NCBI GenBank assembly: GCA_017555105.1
Contig: JAFZHB010000003.1
Coordinates: forward strand, 1-64,000
Reading direction: 5' to 3'
DNA from: Alistipes sp.
GTDB taxonomy: Bacteria > Bacteroidota > Bacteroidia > Bacteroidales > Rikenellaceae
Length of the DNA stretch: 64,000 bases
Shown here: positions 51,195 to 60,513 of the stretch, piece by piece
How positions within the stretch are numbered: the first letter of the stretch is position 1
Layout of the letters: every line of letters begins with the position of its first letter
Notes under the pieces: generated by a model
The model's input: the letters and a program-made list of their open reading frames with translations, nothing else
The model's database searches: none
Told to the model about the DNA's origin: nothing
Made by a program: the position numbers and the translations under genes

Positions 51195-52064
51195 ATGAAA
51201 AAGGCACTTTTTCTCTACAATCCGCGCTCGGGTCGCGGTCGCATCGAACAGTGCAAGGAGGCGATCCTGGCCGAATTCGAGGCGGCAGGCTACGCTGTTG
51301 AGGCGCTGCAAATCGACTTTGGAAGCAATCCCTTTGAGGGGCGCGAGGATCTGGATTTGGCGGTGGTAGCCGGTGGTGATGGTTCGATGAACTATCTGGT
51401 TAACTGCATGATGCGCAAGGGGCTAAACCTGCCGTTGGGCATCATTCCTGCCGGTACGGCCAACGACTTTGCCTGTGCCATCGGCATGGCCAAGGATCCT
51501 GTCTTAGCAGCACGCCAGATCGCTACGGGCGAGGTGGAGCCGATCGACTGCGGATGCGTCAACGACCTCTACTTTGTAAATATCTTCTCCTTCGGTCTCT
51601 TCACAACCACCTCGCAGCGTACGCCCGACGAGCGGAAGCACCGCCTCGGCAAGTTGGCCTACATCATCGAGGGTATCCAGGAGTTGCGACGCATGCATAA
51701 GATTCCGCTGCAGATCAAGACCCCGCAGGAAAATTTTGATTTCGATGCGCTGATCGTGTTGATCTTCAACGGTGAGACGGCCGGCGGTTTCCGTCTGGCG
51801 CGTCGTTCGTCGCTGACCGACGGTGTGCTGAACTGCATCCTGCTTGAGAAACGCTCCTTCCTGCACGCCTGCTGGACGATGGTGCGCTACCTGCTGGGTG
51901 GCTCGCCGCGTGCCATTCGACACCTTGATGTGGAGCAGCTCGAACTGCATGCTCCCTTCCAGGAGCCGACCGATGTCGACGGACAGCAGGGCGCTGAGTT
52001 CCCGCTTGCGATCCGTTGCCTGAAAGGCGTGCTGCAGATTCAGTGTGCGCCGGAGAAAAAGTAA
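51195..52064 (+). CDS. diacylglycerol/lipid kinase family protein
   Basis: This 289-residue cytoplasmic protein has a DAGK catalytic domain (about 1-130) with YNPRSGRGR, the nucleotide loop VVAGGDGSMNYLVN and LGIIPAGTANDFACAIG, plus the C-terminal beta-sandwich. It belongs to the YegS/DgkB family that phosphorylates diacylglycerol, phosphatidylglycerol or related lipids; the substrate is unknown. It lies 17 nt after apbE. The AraC-type gene starts 29 nt later. Confidence 0.92.
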   Translation: MKKALFLYNPRSGRGRIEQCKEAILAEFEAAGYAVEALQIDFGSNPFEGREDLDLAVVAGGDGSMNYLVNCMMRKGLNLPLGIIPAGTANDFACAIGMAKDPVLAARQIATGEVEPIDCGCVNDLYFVNIFSFGLFTTTSQRTPDERKHRLGKLAYIIEGIQELRRMHKIPLQIKTPQENFDFDALIVLIFNGETAGGFRLARRSSLTDGVLNCILLEKRSFLHACWTMVRYLLGGSPRAIRHLDVEQLELHAPFQEPTDVDGQQGAEFPLAIRCLKGVLQIQCAPEKK

Positions 52065-52093
52065 CCAACCAATACCGAACCTTAAATAACTTT

Positions 52094-53002
52094 ATGGATA
52101 TGCAAAACAGTGTGGTCAACGCTTCTGAACGCCGCGTGGGACGCATCTCGATTGCGCGCATCAAGCGCGAGTTACACGATGTATCGTACCTTTCGGATGA
52201 CCTGGTCTTCACGGCCATCAACGCCTCGATCAACCCCACCGAACGCTCGCCGAAGACAATCGAAGGCTTCGGAGCACTGATTATGCTTGCGGGCGAGGCG
52301 ACGATCTCCGTGAATATGAAGAGCTATACGGTCAAGCCCAACACGCTGGTCTTCTTCAATCCCGGTTCGGTGATCCGCTCGGAGCGCGTGTCGGCGAATG
52401 CGGCAGGCTACTTCCTGACCTATTCGAAGAGCTTCATCAACGACATTCAGGTCGGGCTCTCCTCGTCGCTGCCGATCTATATGCAGTTCCGCCTCTCGCC
52501 GCTGCTGAATGTCTCGCAGGAGGAGATCTCGGAGATTTTGCAGGTCTTCCGTCTGATGAAACAGCAGTTGCGTGGGGATAAGCAGCTGTATCGCAACGAG
52601 ATTGTCCGCTCGCTCTTTGCGACGGCCTTCTACATCATTGCCGAGATTAACAACAAGCAGAAGGAGCAACAGGTCAAGAAGGGGCGCAGCAGCGTGATCT
52701 TCGACGACTTTATGCGCCTGCTCGAGCAGCACTGCCGCCACGAGCGAAATGTGGGTTTCTATGCCGAACAGCTCGACTTGACGCCCAAATATTTCTCGAC
52801 GGCGATTCGCGATGTGAGCGGCAAAACGGCTGCGCGCTGGATCGACGAGGCGGTGATCCTCGAGGCGAAGACCCTGCTCAAATACTCCGACAAGAGCATC
52901 TATGAGATTGCGCGCGAGTTGAACTTCTCGACCCAATCCTTCTTTGGTAAATATTTTAAACAGCATACGGGGGAGTCGCCCTCGCGCTATAAGCGTAAAT
53001 AA
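52094..53002 (+). CDS. AraC family transcriptional regulator
   Basis: A 302-residue regulator with an N-terminal cupin-like sensing domain (about 30-140; MLAGEATISVNMKSYTVKPN style) and a C-terminal double helix-turn-helix (about 200-302; second HTH region IYEIARELNFSTQSFFGKYF, then GESPSRYK). The effector is unknown and no regulated catabolic operon is adjacent, so it may act elsewhere. I start it at the ATG at 52094 (MDMQNSV), since the longer frame runs back into the lipid-kinase gene. The nfo gene follows by 9 nt. Confidence 0.92.
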   Translation: MDMQNSVVNASERRVGRISIARIKRELHDVSYLSDDLVFTAINASINPTERSPKTIEGFGALIMLAGEATISVNMKSYTVKPNTLVFFNPGSVIRSERVSANAAGYFLTYSKSFINDIQVGLSSSLPIYMQFRLSPLLNVSQEEISEILQVFRLMKQQLRGDKQLYRNEIVRSLFATAFYIIAEINNKQKEQQVKKGRSSVIFDDFMRLLEQHCRHERNVGFYAEQLDLTPKYFSTAIRDVSGKTAARWIDEAVILEAKTLLKYSDKSIYEIARELNFSTQSFFGKYFKQHTGESPSRYKRK

Positions 53003-53011
53003 CTGCTCATT

Positions 53012-53878
53012 ATGGCCTATTTTATCGGTGCACATGTCAGTGCAGGTGGTGGGGTAGAGAATGCCCCGAAGAATGCTGCGGCAATCGGCGCAACAGCCTT
53101 TGCTCTCTTTACGAAAAATCAACGCCAGTGGGTGGCTAAACCGCTCGCGGAGGAGGAGATCCTGCGCTTCAAACAGCTCTGTGCAACACACGGCTATACG
53201 GCCGCACAGATCCTGCCCCACGACTCCTACCTGATCAATCTGGGAAATCCCGACGATGAGGCGCTCGAGAAGTCGCGTCAGGCTTTTTACGATGAGATGA
53301 AACGCTGCGAATTATTGGGGCTCGATCGCCTGAACTTCCATCCGGGCAGTCACCTGCGCGTGATCTCGGAGGAGGCTTCGCTTGATCGCATTGCCGAGAG
53401 CATTAACCTCGCCCTCGAGCGCACGAAGGGGGTGACAGCCGTGATTGAGAATACGGCAGGCCAGGGATCGAACCTCGGCTATCGATTCGAGCAGCTGCGC
53501 TATCTGATTGATCGCGTGGAGGATAAATCGCGTGTCGGCGTCTGCATCGACACCTGCCACGCCTTTGCGGCGGGCTACGACCTGCGCTCCGAGGAGCTGT
53601 GTGCCGAGACCTTTGCCGAGTTTGATCGCGTGGTGGGGTATGAGTACCTGCGCGGTATGCACCTGAACGACGCCATGAAACCGCGCGGCAGCCGTGTCGA
53701 TCGTCATCAGCCGCTGGGTGATGGCCTGATCGGCATTCCCTGCTTTCGCTACATTCTCTCCAATCCGCAGTTTGAGAATATCCCGTTGATCCTTGAAACG
53801 CCCGACGAGAGCCGTTGGCCGGAGGAGATCGCCCGATTGAAGGGTTTTGCCGAGCAAAACGCCCGCAGCGGGGAGTAA
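53012..53878 (+). CDS. nfo: endonuclease IV
   Basis: Endonuclease IV cuts at abasic sites in base-excision repair. The 288-residue TIM-barrel enzyme shows the three-zinc site: [70 protein letters not shown] and ILETPDE. The length is typical. It ends the small plus-strand run beginning at apbE; a short GGGCT-CGCGA-AGCCC hairpin follows at 53898-53912. Confidence 0.96.
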   Translation: MAYFIGAHVSAGGGVENAPKNAAAIGATAFALFTKNQRQWVAKPLAEEEILRFKQLCATHGYTAAQILPHDSYLINLGNPDDEALEKSRQAFYDEMKRCELLGLDRLNFHPGSHLRVISEEASLDRIAESINLALERTKGVTAVIENTAGQGSNLGYRFEQLRYLIDRVEDKSRVGVCIDTCHAFAAGYDLRSEELCAETFAEFDRVVGYEYLRGMHLNDAMKPRGSRVDRHQPLGDGLIGIPCFRYILSNPQFENIPLILETPDESRWPEEIARLKGFAEQNARSGE

Positions 53879-53951
53879 GTATAAATACTTAATTTTGGGC
53901 TCGCGAAGCCCTTCTCTACCCCTCTGAGAAGGCTATTCCGGAAAAAAGTGT

Positions 53952-54015
53952 TACATTTGTAGCATATTTTGGACGGTTTGGATGTTCCTTGCGTCTTTGA
54001 CGCAGGGCTAACCGT
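53952..54015 (+). promoter_or_regulatory. promoter and structured leader of the BASS transporter gene
   Basis: TACATTTG at 53952-53959, then an approximately 90-nt leader. It can form an outer stem ACGGTT/AACCGT (53973-53978 with 54010-54015) around an inner 9-bp hairpin CCTTGCGTC-TTT-GACGCAGGG (53987-54007). Confidence 0.5.
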
Positions 54016-54053
54016 TCGTTTAACGATGTAACAGATAAGCACTTAACTATTTT

Positions 54054-55004
54054 ATGAAGGAACAGTTGGAGAGCCTCAACGCGCTAACGATCAACTTTGG
54101 CGAGGGGGGTATGTTGATTGTCAATGTAATTTTGGCATTCGTGATGTTTGGTGTGGCACTTGGTATCAAGTCGAGCACCTTTAAGAAGGTATTCACCAGC
54201 CCCAAGTCGGTAATCGTGGGTGTGCTCCTGCAGTGGGTAGCCCTGCCGGCCGTAACCTTTGCCGTTGCCTTTGCGCTCAGCCCGTTCATTACGCCGATGA
54301 TCGCGTTGGGTATGATCCTTGTGGCGTCGTGCCCGGGTGGTAACATCTCGAACTTCATGTCGTCGCTCTCGAAGGGCAATGTTGAGCTCTCGGTCTCGAT
54401 GACGGCCATCACCACGGCAGCAGCTCCGATTGTGACCCCCTTCAACTTCTTCTTCTGGGGCTCGCTCTACAGCCAGCTGATCAGCATCCGCAGCGATATC
54501 CCGCGCTTGGTGATCCCCTTCTTCCCGATGTTGGAGCAGATCCTTCTGTTGCTCGGAGTGCCCATCGTGCTGGGTCTGATCTTCTCGCACTACTTCCCCA
54601 ATGCCACGAAGAAGATCACCAAGCCGGCGCAGATCATCTCGATCCTGCTCTTCCTGGCCATGGTGGTTGCCTCCTTCTCGCAAAACTTCCGCCTCTTCCT
54701 CGATCACCTCTTCTATGTCTGCATCATCGTGTTCATTCACAATGCTGCTGCGTTGGCTACGGGCTACTTTGGTGGTCGCCTGGCCAAGCTCCCGATGGCC
54801 GATTGCCGTTCGATGACCGTGGAGGTGGGTATTCAGAATTCGGGTCTGGGTCTGATTCTGCTCTTCAACCCGGCAATCTTCCCGCCCGAGATCTGGCACG
54901 GACACTATGGCGGTATGCTCTTCATCACGGCGTGGTGGGGTATCTGGCACATCATCTCCGGTTTGAGTGTAGCCTCCTTCTTCCGCCGCACTCCGCTTAA
55001 GTAA
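54054..55004 (+). CDS. bile acid:sodium symporter family (BASS) transporter
   Basis: This 316-residue inner-membrane protein has about 9-10 helices and matches the BASS/SBF family (PF01758). It shows the family's crossover regions: LVASCPGGNISNFMSSLSKGNVELSVSMT in the first half and MTVEVGIQNSGLGLILLFNPAI in the second, the two discontinuous helices that line the sodium/substrate site. The substrate in bacteria ranges from bile acids to organic anions and cannot be assigned. It has its own promoter and a folded leader. The acyltransferase gene follows by 18 nt. Confidence 0.92.
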   Translation: MKEQLESLNALTINFGEGGMLIVNVILAFVMFGVALGIKSSTFKKVFTSPKSVIVGVLLQWVALPAVTFAVAFALSPFITPMIALGMILVASCPGGNISNFMSSLSKGNVELSVSMTAITTAAAPIVTPFNFFFWGSLYSQLISIRSDIPRLVIPFFPMLEQILLLLGVPIVLGLIFSHYFPNATKKITKPAQIISILLFLAMVVASFSQNFRLFLDHLFYVCIIVFIHNAAALATGYFGGRLAKLPMADCRSMTVEVGIQNSGLGLILLFNPAIFPPEIWHGHYGGMLFITAWWGIWHIISGLSVASFFRRTPLK

Positions 55005-55022
55005 TTTATCAGCCTTTGATTC

Positions 55023-56351
55023 ATGGCAAAACAACGCAAAATTCAGGATTACGATCCGCTCTATAGCTTCTTGCGCCACTATGTGGACGCGATGCTGAAA
55101 CTCTCTTACCGCACGATCCGCTATGTGGGTCGTGAGCGTGTGCCGCAGGATGGTGCGGTGATCTACGCACCGAACCACACGAACGCCCTAATGGACGCCC
55201 TGGTGATCCTGGCTATGGATCGCAAGGCGAAGGTCTTTGTGGCGCGTGCCGACATCTTCCGCAACAAGACCCTCGCGAAGGTCTTCGCTTTCTTGAAGAT
55301 TATGCCCATTATGCGCATCCGTGACGGTTTCGATGAGGTGAAGAAGAACCACGAGACGATCGAGCGCGCGGTGGATGTGTTGCGCGATAAGGTGCCTTTC
55401 TGCATCTTCCCCGAGGGTCAGCACCAGGCGAAATACTCCTCGCTGCCCCTCTCGAAGGGTATCTTCCGCATCGCCTTCCAGGCACAGGAGCTCATGCCCG
55501 ATATGCCGCTCTACATCGTTCCCGTGGGTATGCGCTACGGCAGCTTCTTCCGCTTCCGCTCGACGGTACGCGTTGAGGTGGGCGATCCGATCGATGTGCG
55601 CCGCTTCATGGCCGAGCACACCGACCTTACGCCGCAGGAGCAGATGAATATCATGCGCGAGGAGTTGGCTGTGCGTATGCGCGATTCGATCTTCCACATC
55701 CCGAATGACGCCGACTACGAGGCGATTTACGAGTTGTGTGCTGCGGTGGTGAAGCAGCAGGCCAAGAGCCTGGAGGCCGAGTCGCCGAAGCGTCTGCATC
55801 GCCTCGATGCCCATTTCCGCGCCAATAAACTCACCGTTGAGCAGCTCGCTGCGATGCGCACGGAGGATCCCGAGCGTGCCGAGCGTCTCCTGCAGCTGGG
55901 TCGTGAGGCGGCTGCCATGCGTGCCGAGCGAAAGATCAACCTCAACTCGGTGTCGGTGCGCTATCCGATTCTCTCGCGCATCCTCAAGACGCTCTTTGTG
56001 GTGGGTACTTGCGTCTATTGGTTGCCCGTGTCGATCTTGGTGCTGCCGATGACGGCTCTCTGCGCCTTCCTCTTTACGAAACTCAAGGATCCCGCCTTCC
56101 GCAACTCAGTGCGCTACATGGTGAATCTCCTGCTCTGGCCGCTCCTGGTGCTCATCTACGCGGTGATTGCCCTGGTGGTGCTGCCGTGGCCGTGGGCACT
56201 TGGCCTGATCCTTGCGCTGATTCCCGCACCGATCGTGGCGCAGGATACCTGGCGATTGTTGCGCCTGGCCGTTTCCGATTTCCGCCTCTTTGCTGCGAAG
56301 GATCTGCGTCAGAAGTACAACGAGATCAGAACAACTTTCTTTAATCGATAA
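55023..56351 (+). CDS. lysophospholipid acyltransferase (PlsC domain)
   Basis: This 442-residue protein has a PlsC-type acyltransferase domain (about 45-230): the HxxxxD motif in APNHTNALMDAL, the glycine/arginine region ADIFRNKT, and the FPEG motif in FCIFPEGQHQ. After a helical linker, the C-terminal part (about 315-410) has two or three transmembrane segments (VVGTCVYWLPVSILVLPM, LLLWPLLVLIYAVIALVV). It is longer than 1-acyl-glycerol-3-phosphate acyltransferases (about 240 residues) and resembles Bacteroidota glycerolipid or lipid-A-linked acyltransferase variants. The exact acceptor is unknown. Confidence 0.9.
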   Translation: MAKQRKIQDYDPLYSFLRHYVDAMLKLSYRTIRYVGRERVPQDGAVIYAPNHTNALMDALVILAMDRKAKVFVARADIFRNKTLAKVFAFLKIMPIMRIRDGFDEVKKNHETIERAVDVLRDKVPFCIFPEGQHQAKYSSLPLSKGIFRIAFQAQELMPDMPLYIVPVGMRYGSFFRFRSTVRVEVGDPIDVRRFMAEHTDLTPQEQMNIMREELAVRMRDSIFHIPNDADYEAIYELCAAVVKQQAKSLEAESPKRLHRLDAHFRANKLTVEQLAAMRTEDPERAERLLQLGREAAAMRAERKINLNSVSVRYPILSRILKTLFVVGTCVYWLPVSILVLPMTALCAFLFTKLKDPAFRNSVRYMVNLLLWPLLVLIYAVIALVVLPWPWALGLILALIPAPIVAQDTWRLLRLAVSDFRLFAAKDLRQKYNEIRTTFFNR

Positions 56352-56361
56352 AATCTGTTTG

Positions 56362-57762
56362 ATGATGAAAAAGATCGTTTTAGCACTCCTCGGAGTTGCC
56401 ATTTTCACCCTTCAGAGCGCTGTAGCGCAGGAGAAGGAGCACGGCTCGCAGGAGATCGTCAAGACCGGTTACAATTTTGGTCCGCTGCCTGCTATCGCCT
56501 TCGATGCCGATAAGGGTTTCCAGATGGGCGCGATCCTCAACATCTACGACTTTGGCGACGGTAAGGTCTACCCCAACACGCGCCAGCAGTGGTTCTTCGA
56601 GGCTTCATTCTTCACGAAGGGCTCGCAGCTCTACACCATCTCCTACGACAATCGCTTCCTGATTCCGGGCGTGCGTTTCTCGGCTACGCTGACGGCGACG
56701 AACGACAAGGCGATGGACTTCTACGGTTTCAACGGCTACCGCTCCTACTTCGATTATGAGAAGGTGGATGCCGGCAAGGAGGGTGACTCCTATATTTATA
56801 CGCCGAAGTACCGCATCGACCGTGTGGCGGTGCTCTTCAAGTCGGACTTCACGGGTAATATCTGGGATAACAAACTCTTCTGGGAGGCCGGTTACCACCT
56901 GAGCTACTTCAAGCAGGGTGCGATTGATCGCGAGAAGATTAACAAGAACAAGGATAAGAACGAGGTCTTCCCCGACGACGAGCCGACGCTCTTCGAGCAG
57001 TACCGCGAGTGGGGCATCATCAAGGACGATGAGGCCGATGGCGGTCTGAACAGCTCGGTGCGCCTGGGTCTGTTGTTCGATACGCGCGATAAGGAGGGTG
57101 CTCCTTCGCGTGGTGTCTGGGCGGAGGCGCACATGACCCTCGCTCCGAAGTGGCTGGGCACGAGCGTCCCCTTCTATAAGTACTCGGCGACCTTCCGTCA
57201 CTACCTCCCGATCTTGGATCAGGATCGCCTCACCCTTGCCTATCGCCTGAACTATCAGGGTACCTTTGGCAAGGAGGCTCCCTACTACATCCTGCCCTAC
57301 TACACGATCATGGGTCAGTCCTACGACCGCGATGGTATGGGTGGCTTCCGCACGATCCGTGGTATTATGCGTAACCGTGTGCAGGGTCTCGATATGGCGT
57401 CGTACAACGCCGAGGTGCGTTGGCGCTTTGTCTCGTTCCCGCTCTGGAAGCAAAACATCGCCCTCGGTCTGAACCTCTTCAGCGATGGTACGATGGTGAC
57501 GAAGGAGTACGACATGTCGTTCGGCCGCACGGTGGCTGACTACGCCTCGGAGGCTGACTATCGCGCCTCGAGGAGCGCCTACGACGACTACATGGCACAG
57601 GGCCTCGATAGCGATCGCCCGCACATCACGCTGGGTGCAGGCTTCCGCTTCATCATGAACCAGAACTTCATCGTTTGCTTCGAGTACGGTAAGCCGGTGG
57701 GCAAGTACAGCAAGCAGGATGGCAACGGCGCCTTCTACATCAATACGGGTTACCTCTTCTAA
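56362..57762 (+). CDS. outer-membrane beta-barrel protein, BamA/TamA surface-antigen type
   Basis: This 466-residue exported protein (or 465 from the next ATG) has a signal peptide ending at AVAQEKEHG. The rest is a 16-strand-type barrel with the Omp85 features FNYGPLPAIAFD-like opening (YNFGPLPAIAFDADKGFQMG), RTGLFDTRD-type strand (RLGLLFDTRDKEGAPSRGVW) and the conserved GGFRTIRGI strand-loop. POTRA domains are absent, so it is a surface-antigen-only (patatin-barrel-like) member. It ends in FYINTGYLF, an outer-membrane C-terminal signature. It follows the acyltransferase by 10 nt, which suggests a shared envelope-lipid role. Confidence 0.88.
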   Translation: MMKKIVLALLGVAIFTLQSAVAQEKEHGSQEIVKTGYNFGPLPAIAFDADKGFQMGAILNIYDFGDGKVYPNTRQQWFFEASFFTKGSQLYTISYDNRFLIPGVRFSATLTATNDKAMDFYGFNGYRSYFDYEKVDAGKEGDSYIYTPKYRIDRVAVLFKSDFTGNIWDNKLFWEAGYHLSYFKQGAIDREKINKNKDKNEVFPDDEPTLFEQYREWGIIKDDEADGGLNSSVRLGLLFDTRDKEGAPSRGVWAEAHMTLAPKWLGTSVPFYKYSATFRHYLPILDQDRLTLAYRLNYQGTFGKEAPYYILPYYTIMGQSYDRDGMGGFRTIRGIMRNRVQGLDMASYNAEVRWRFVSFPLWKQNIALGLNLFSDGTMVTKEYDMSFGRTVADYASEADYRASRSAYDDYMAQGLDSDRPHITLGAGFRFIMNQNFIVCFEYGKPVGKYSKQDGNGAFYINTGYLF

Positions 57763-57777
57763 TAGGAATCTATAAGC

Positions 57778-57817
57778 ACAATAACGGCTGTCTGCACCCG
57801 CAGACAGCCGTTATTGT
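57778..57817. terminator. perfect 18-bp hairpin between convergent genes
   Basis: ACAATAACGGCTGTCTGC / GCAGACAGCCGTTATTGT with loop ACCC. Neither side has a long U-run, yet position and stability suggest transcript 3' ends. Confidence 0.7.
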
Positions 57818-57822
57818 ACTTA

Positions 57823-58989
57823 TTATAAGTGTCGTAAAAGTTCAGCCATCAGTACGCCGAGGTGGTTGCCGGCGGCATAGCCGACGATGCCGGCGCCAAG
57901 CCCCGTCACGAGGGCGCGTTTGTTGTTCATCGCGGCCGAGACCATCGGCACGAACGGCGGCGAGTTGATGAAGGCGACCGAGGAGATCACCATCGAGTCG
58001 GCATCCACGCGCCACAAGCGGCAGAAGAGGGCGTGGAGCGCGAGCGAGAGGAAAACGGCGACGAGCATAAAGCCGAGCTGGTTGATGCCGCCCGCCAGAT
58101 CGAGGCGCGAGAAGTCGGCCATCGAGGCGATGGCGAGGCTGAAGATGTAGATCAGGTACATGCCCAGATCGTAGCTCAAATCAAGGCGTTGGATCGGCTT
58201 TAGGAAGGAGCTCGCCACGCCCAGCGTGGTTAGTAGCAGGATGAAGATCACCATGAACCATCCCTCAGGCATCAGGATCGCAACGCCACCCGAGATAGCG
58301 GCGATGAGCAGTGTGGCAAGTACAGCGCGGAGTGCCTGTTTCGCCCCCTCGCGGGTGCGCAGGCGGCTGTAGGGGTTTTGCTTCGCGGTTGCGATCTGAG
58401 CCTCCAGCTCGCGGCGCTCGTGCTCGGAGAGCTGCTTCTTCCCCTCGCCAAAGAGGCGGCGGAAGAGGCGGATGCCGATGCTGAAGAGGAAGACGAAGTA
58501 GAGGAACGAGATCAGGATGTCGTAGGAGTTGATGAGCACATACTGCTCGCCGGGGATACGGAAGATCGCCTGCAGGGCAGCGGCATTGAGTGTGCCACCC
58601 GTATACATGCCGGTGATGATGCCACCCACCTCGGTGCCCTGCCCAATATGACGACCGCAGAGCAGATATCCCACCACCACAGCCACGGCTACCGAGAGGA
58701 AACCGCTGATGACGAGCTTGAGTTGCAGCGCGGCCTCGTGGCGCGAGAAGCGACAGCCGAAGAGCATCATCGGAATGGCCAACGGGATGGTGATATTGGG
58801 CAGCAACTCTTGCAGGAGGGCGATCTCTTCGGGCATGATCCGCAGGTTGCCCGCTACGATGCCGATGGCGTAGAGCACCATGATGGGGCCGAGTTTGTCG
58901 AGCCAGGCATAGCGGCGACAGAGGGCGATGACCAGTGCTGGGGTAGCCAGGAAGAAGATGATGAGCAGCAGGTAATTTAGAAGTACCAT
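57823..58989 (-). CDS. DUF819 family membrane protein
   Basis: This 388-residue polytopic protein (about 10-11 helices) of the DUF819/YjcL family has the landmarks GIVAGNLRIMP, MYTGGTLNAAALQAIF and AFINSPPFVPMVSAAMNNK. The family looks like a secondary transporter, but the substrate is unknown. I start it at the ATG at 58989 (MVLLNYLLL); the frame extends 57 nt upstream without a better start. It is convergent with the barrel gene and divergent from the radical SAM gene. Confidence 0.88.
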   Translation of the reverse strand: MVLLNYLLLIIFFLATPALVIALCRRYAWLDKLGPIMVLYAIGIVAGNLRIMPEEIALLQELLPNITIPLAIPMMLFGCRFSRHEAALQLKLVISGFLSVAVAVVVGYLLCGRHIGQGTEVGGIITGMYTGGTLNAAALQAIFRIPGEQYVLINSYDILISFLYFVFLFSIGIRLFRRLFGEGKKQLSEHERRELEAQIATAKQNPYSRLRTREGAKQALRAVLATLLIAAISGGVAILMPEGWFMVIFILLLTTLGVASSFLKPIQRLDLSYDLGMYLIYIFSLAIASMADFSRLDLAGGINQLGFMLVAVFLSLALHALFCRLWRVDADSMVISSVAFINSPPFVPMVSAAMNNKRALVTGLGAGIVGYAAGNHLGVLMAELLRHL

Positions 58990-59076
58990 CGTGTGGGAAT
59001 TTGTTGGTTCGGTTACAAAGATAGCATTATTTTGTTGGAAACGCATGGTGGGGTTGGATATCTCGATCCAAACCCT

Positions 59077-59084
59077 TACTTTTG
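59077..59084 (+). promoter_or_regulatory. -7 box of the radical SAM gene
   Basis: TACTTTTG, 33 nt before the ATG at 59118; a TTGG lies at about 20-bp spacing upstream. Confidence 0.6.
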
Positions 59085-59117
59085 TCTGTAAATCTGCTTT
59101 AAACCGCTTTGTCTGCT

Positions 59118-59891
59118 ATGACCGCACTCTTCGAAGATGTGATTTTTGGCCCGATCCGCTCGCGCCGTTTGGGGTTGTCGTTGGGGGTAAACTTGCTGCC
59201 GACGCACGCCAAACTCTGTTCGTTCGACTGCATCTACTGCGAGTGTGGTTGGAATGCCGAGCGCCGAGGCGATCGCCGTTTCAATGATCGTGTGGTGGTG
59301 CGCGAGGAGCTCGAGCGGGTCTTGGGACGGATGGTAGAGGAGGGCACACCGCCCGATGTGATCACCTTTGCGGGAAACGGCGAACCGACGATGCACCCGG
59401 AGTTTGAAGCGGTGATCGAGGATACGATTGCCCTGCGCGATCGTTTGGCACCGTCGGCTGCCATTTCGGTGCTCTCCAATGCTACACAGCTCCATCGCCC
59501 GGAGGTGGTGCGTGCCCTGCTGCAGGTAGATAACAACATCCTTAAGCTCGACTCGGCCTTTGATCGCACGGTGCAACGACTCAACAAACCGCAGCAGAGC
59601 AGCTACACGGTAGCGCGTGTTGTGGAGCAGATGAAACCCTTTGCGCATCAGATGATTCTGCAAACGATGTTCCTGCGCGGATCGTATGAGGGCGAGGTGA
59701 TCGACAACACGACCGAAGCGGAGGTTGCGGCCTGGTTGCAGTGCGTCGAGCAGCTTCAGCCGCGCAGCGTGATGGTCTACTCGATCGATCGTGACACCCC
59801 CTGTCAGAGCCTCGAGAAGGTCTCGAAGGAGGAGCTCTCGACGATCGCTTGTCGCGTGGAGGCTCTGGGTATTCCCTGCTCGGTGGCTTAA
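59118..59891 (+). CDS. radical SAM protein of unknown substrate
   Basis: A 257-residue cytoplasmic enzyme with the cluster motif CSFDCIYCECGW (CxxxCxxC, Cys about 34-41), the SAM-binding GNGEPTMHPEF and a compact partial TIM barrel. The opening FGPIRSRRLGLSLGVNLLP is typical of a widespread family annotated only as radical SAM protein (related to MoaA/NrdG-type). The reaction is unknown. Its TAA overlaps the stop of the convergent lipocalin gene within TTAA. It is not associated with queuosine or cofactor genes here. Confidence 0.88.
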   Translation: MTALFEDVIFGPIRSRRLGLSLGVNLLPTHAKLCSFDCIYCECGWNAERRGDRRFNDRVVVREELERVLGRMVEEGTPPDVITFAGNGEPTMHPEFEAVIEDTIALRDRLAPSAAISVLSNATQLHRPEVVRALLQVDNNILKLDSAFDRTVQRLNKPQQSSYTVARVVEQMKPFAHQMILQTMFLRGSYEGEVIDNTTEAEVAAWLQCVEQLQPRSVMVYSIDRDTPCQSLEKVSKEELSTIACRVEALGIPCSVA

Positions 59892-60415
59892 TCCCGCTCC
59901 TGGTTGACAAAGATCAGCGGAGCGGTAGGGTAGCCTCGCTGGGCGATCTGCTGAAGGATCTCGTTGCGGCTCTTCTCCGAGAGTTGTTCGGTGCGCGAGA
60001 GGATCCAGAGATACTTGGGCGAGTGCGAACCGATCACTGCCCATTCATAGTTCGGGCCGAGTGCCAGCACATTGTAATCCGAATAGAAAAAGAGAAAAAA
60101 CGAGACGCGGAGTCTTCCTGTGGTCGGGGTGGTGCGTGCACTGCCGTGAGCAACCTTCTCCTCGCCCGTGCGGCTGTCGATGCCGCGATTGACCACCTCG
60201 ATCGTGCCGTCGGGCAGCAGCGTGTAGTCGGTCATGACCTGCTCCAGGTCGCGTTCAAAGCGGTGGTCGTAGCGTGCGATCTCGTACCAGCGCCCCATAA
60301 AACGCTCCAGGTCGAGCGTATCGACGGGGCTGCGGTTGATGCAGTAAGCCTTTGGCGCGCAGAAGATGCAACTCGCCAGGAGAAGGAAGAGCAACGAGAG
60401 AATGATGAATTTCAT
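59888..60415 (-). CDS. lipocalin family protein (Blc type)
   Basis: This 175-residue exported protein has a signal peptide of about 22 residues. The lipobox is uncertain (LLLASC, Cys16, is a candidate for a lipoprotein). The lipocalin signature GRWYEIARYDHRFERDL is followed by VMTDYTLLPDGTIEVVNRG and YKYLWILSRTE-like strands (SPKYLWILSRTEQLSE). Bacterial lipocalins bind lysophospholipids or other hydrophobic ligands at the outer membrane. The start at 60415 (MKFIILSLL) excludes an unlikely upstream extension. It lies just after the dxs terminator. Confidence 0.9.
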   Translation of the reverse strand: MKFIILSLLFLLLASCIFCAPKAYCINRSPVDTLDLERFMGRWYEIARYDHRFERDLEQVMTDYTLLPDGTIEVVNRGIDSRTGEEKVAHGSARTTPTTGRLRVSFFLFFYSDYNVLALGPNYEWAVIGSHSPKYLWILSRTEQLSEKSRNEILQQIAQRGYPTAPLIFVNQERD

Positions 60416-60454
60416 GGTGCAGTGCTTTGTCGCGCACTGTTGCAAAAGATGTTC

Positions 60455-60493
60455 CAAAAAAAGAGCGGAGTGTTGCACGCAACACCCCGCTCT
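60455..60493 (-). terminator. intrinsic terminator of dxs
   Basis: Minus-strand stem AGAGCGG(g)GTGTTGC / GCAACAC(t)CCGCTCT followed by seven Ts. Confidence 0.85.
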
Positions 60494-60513
60494 CTGTATG
60501 TTTATAAGATAGT

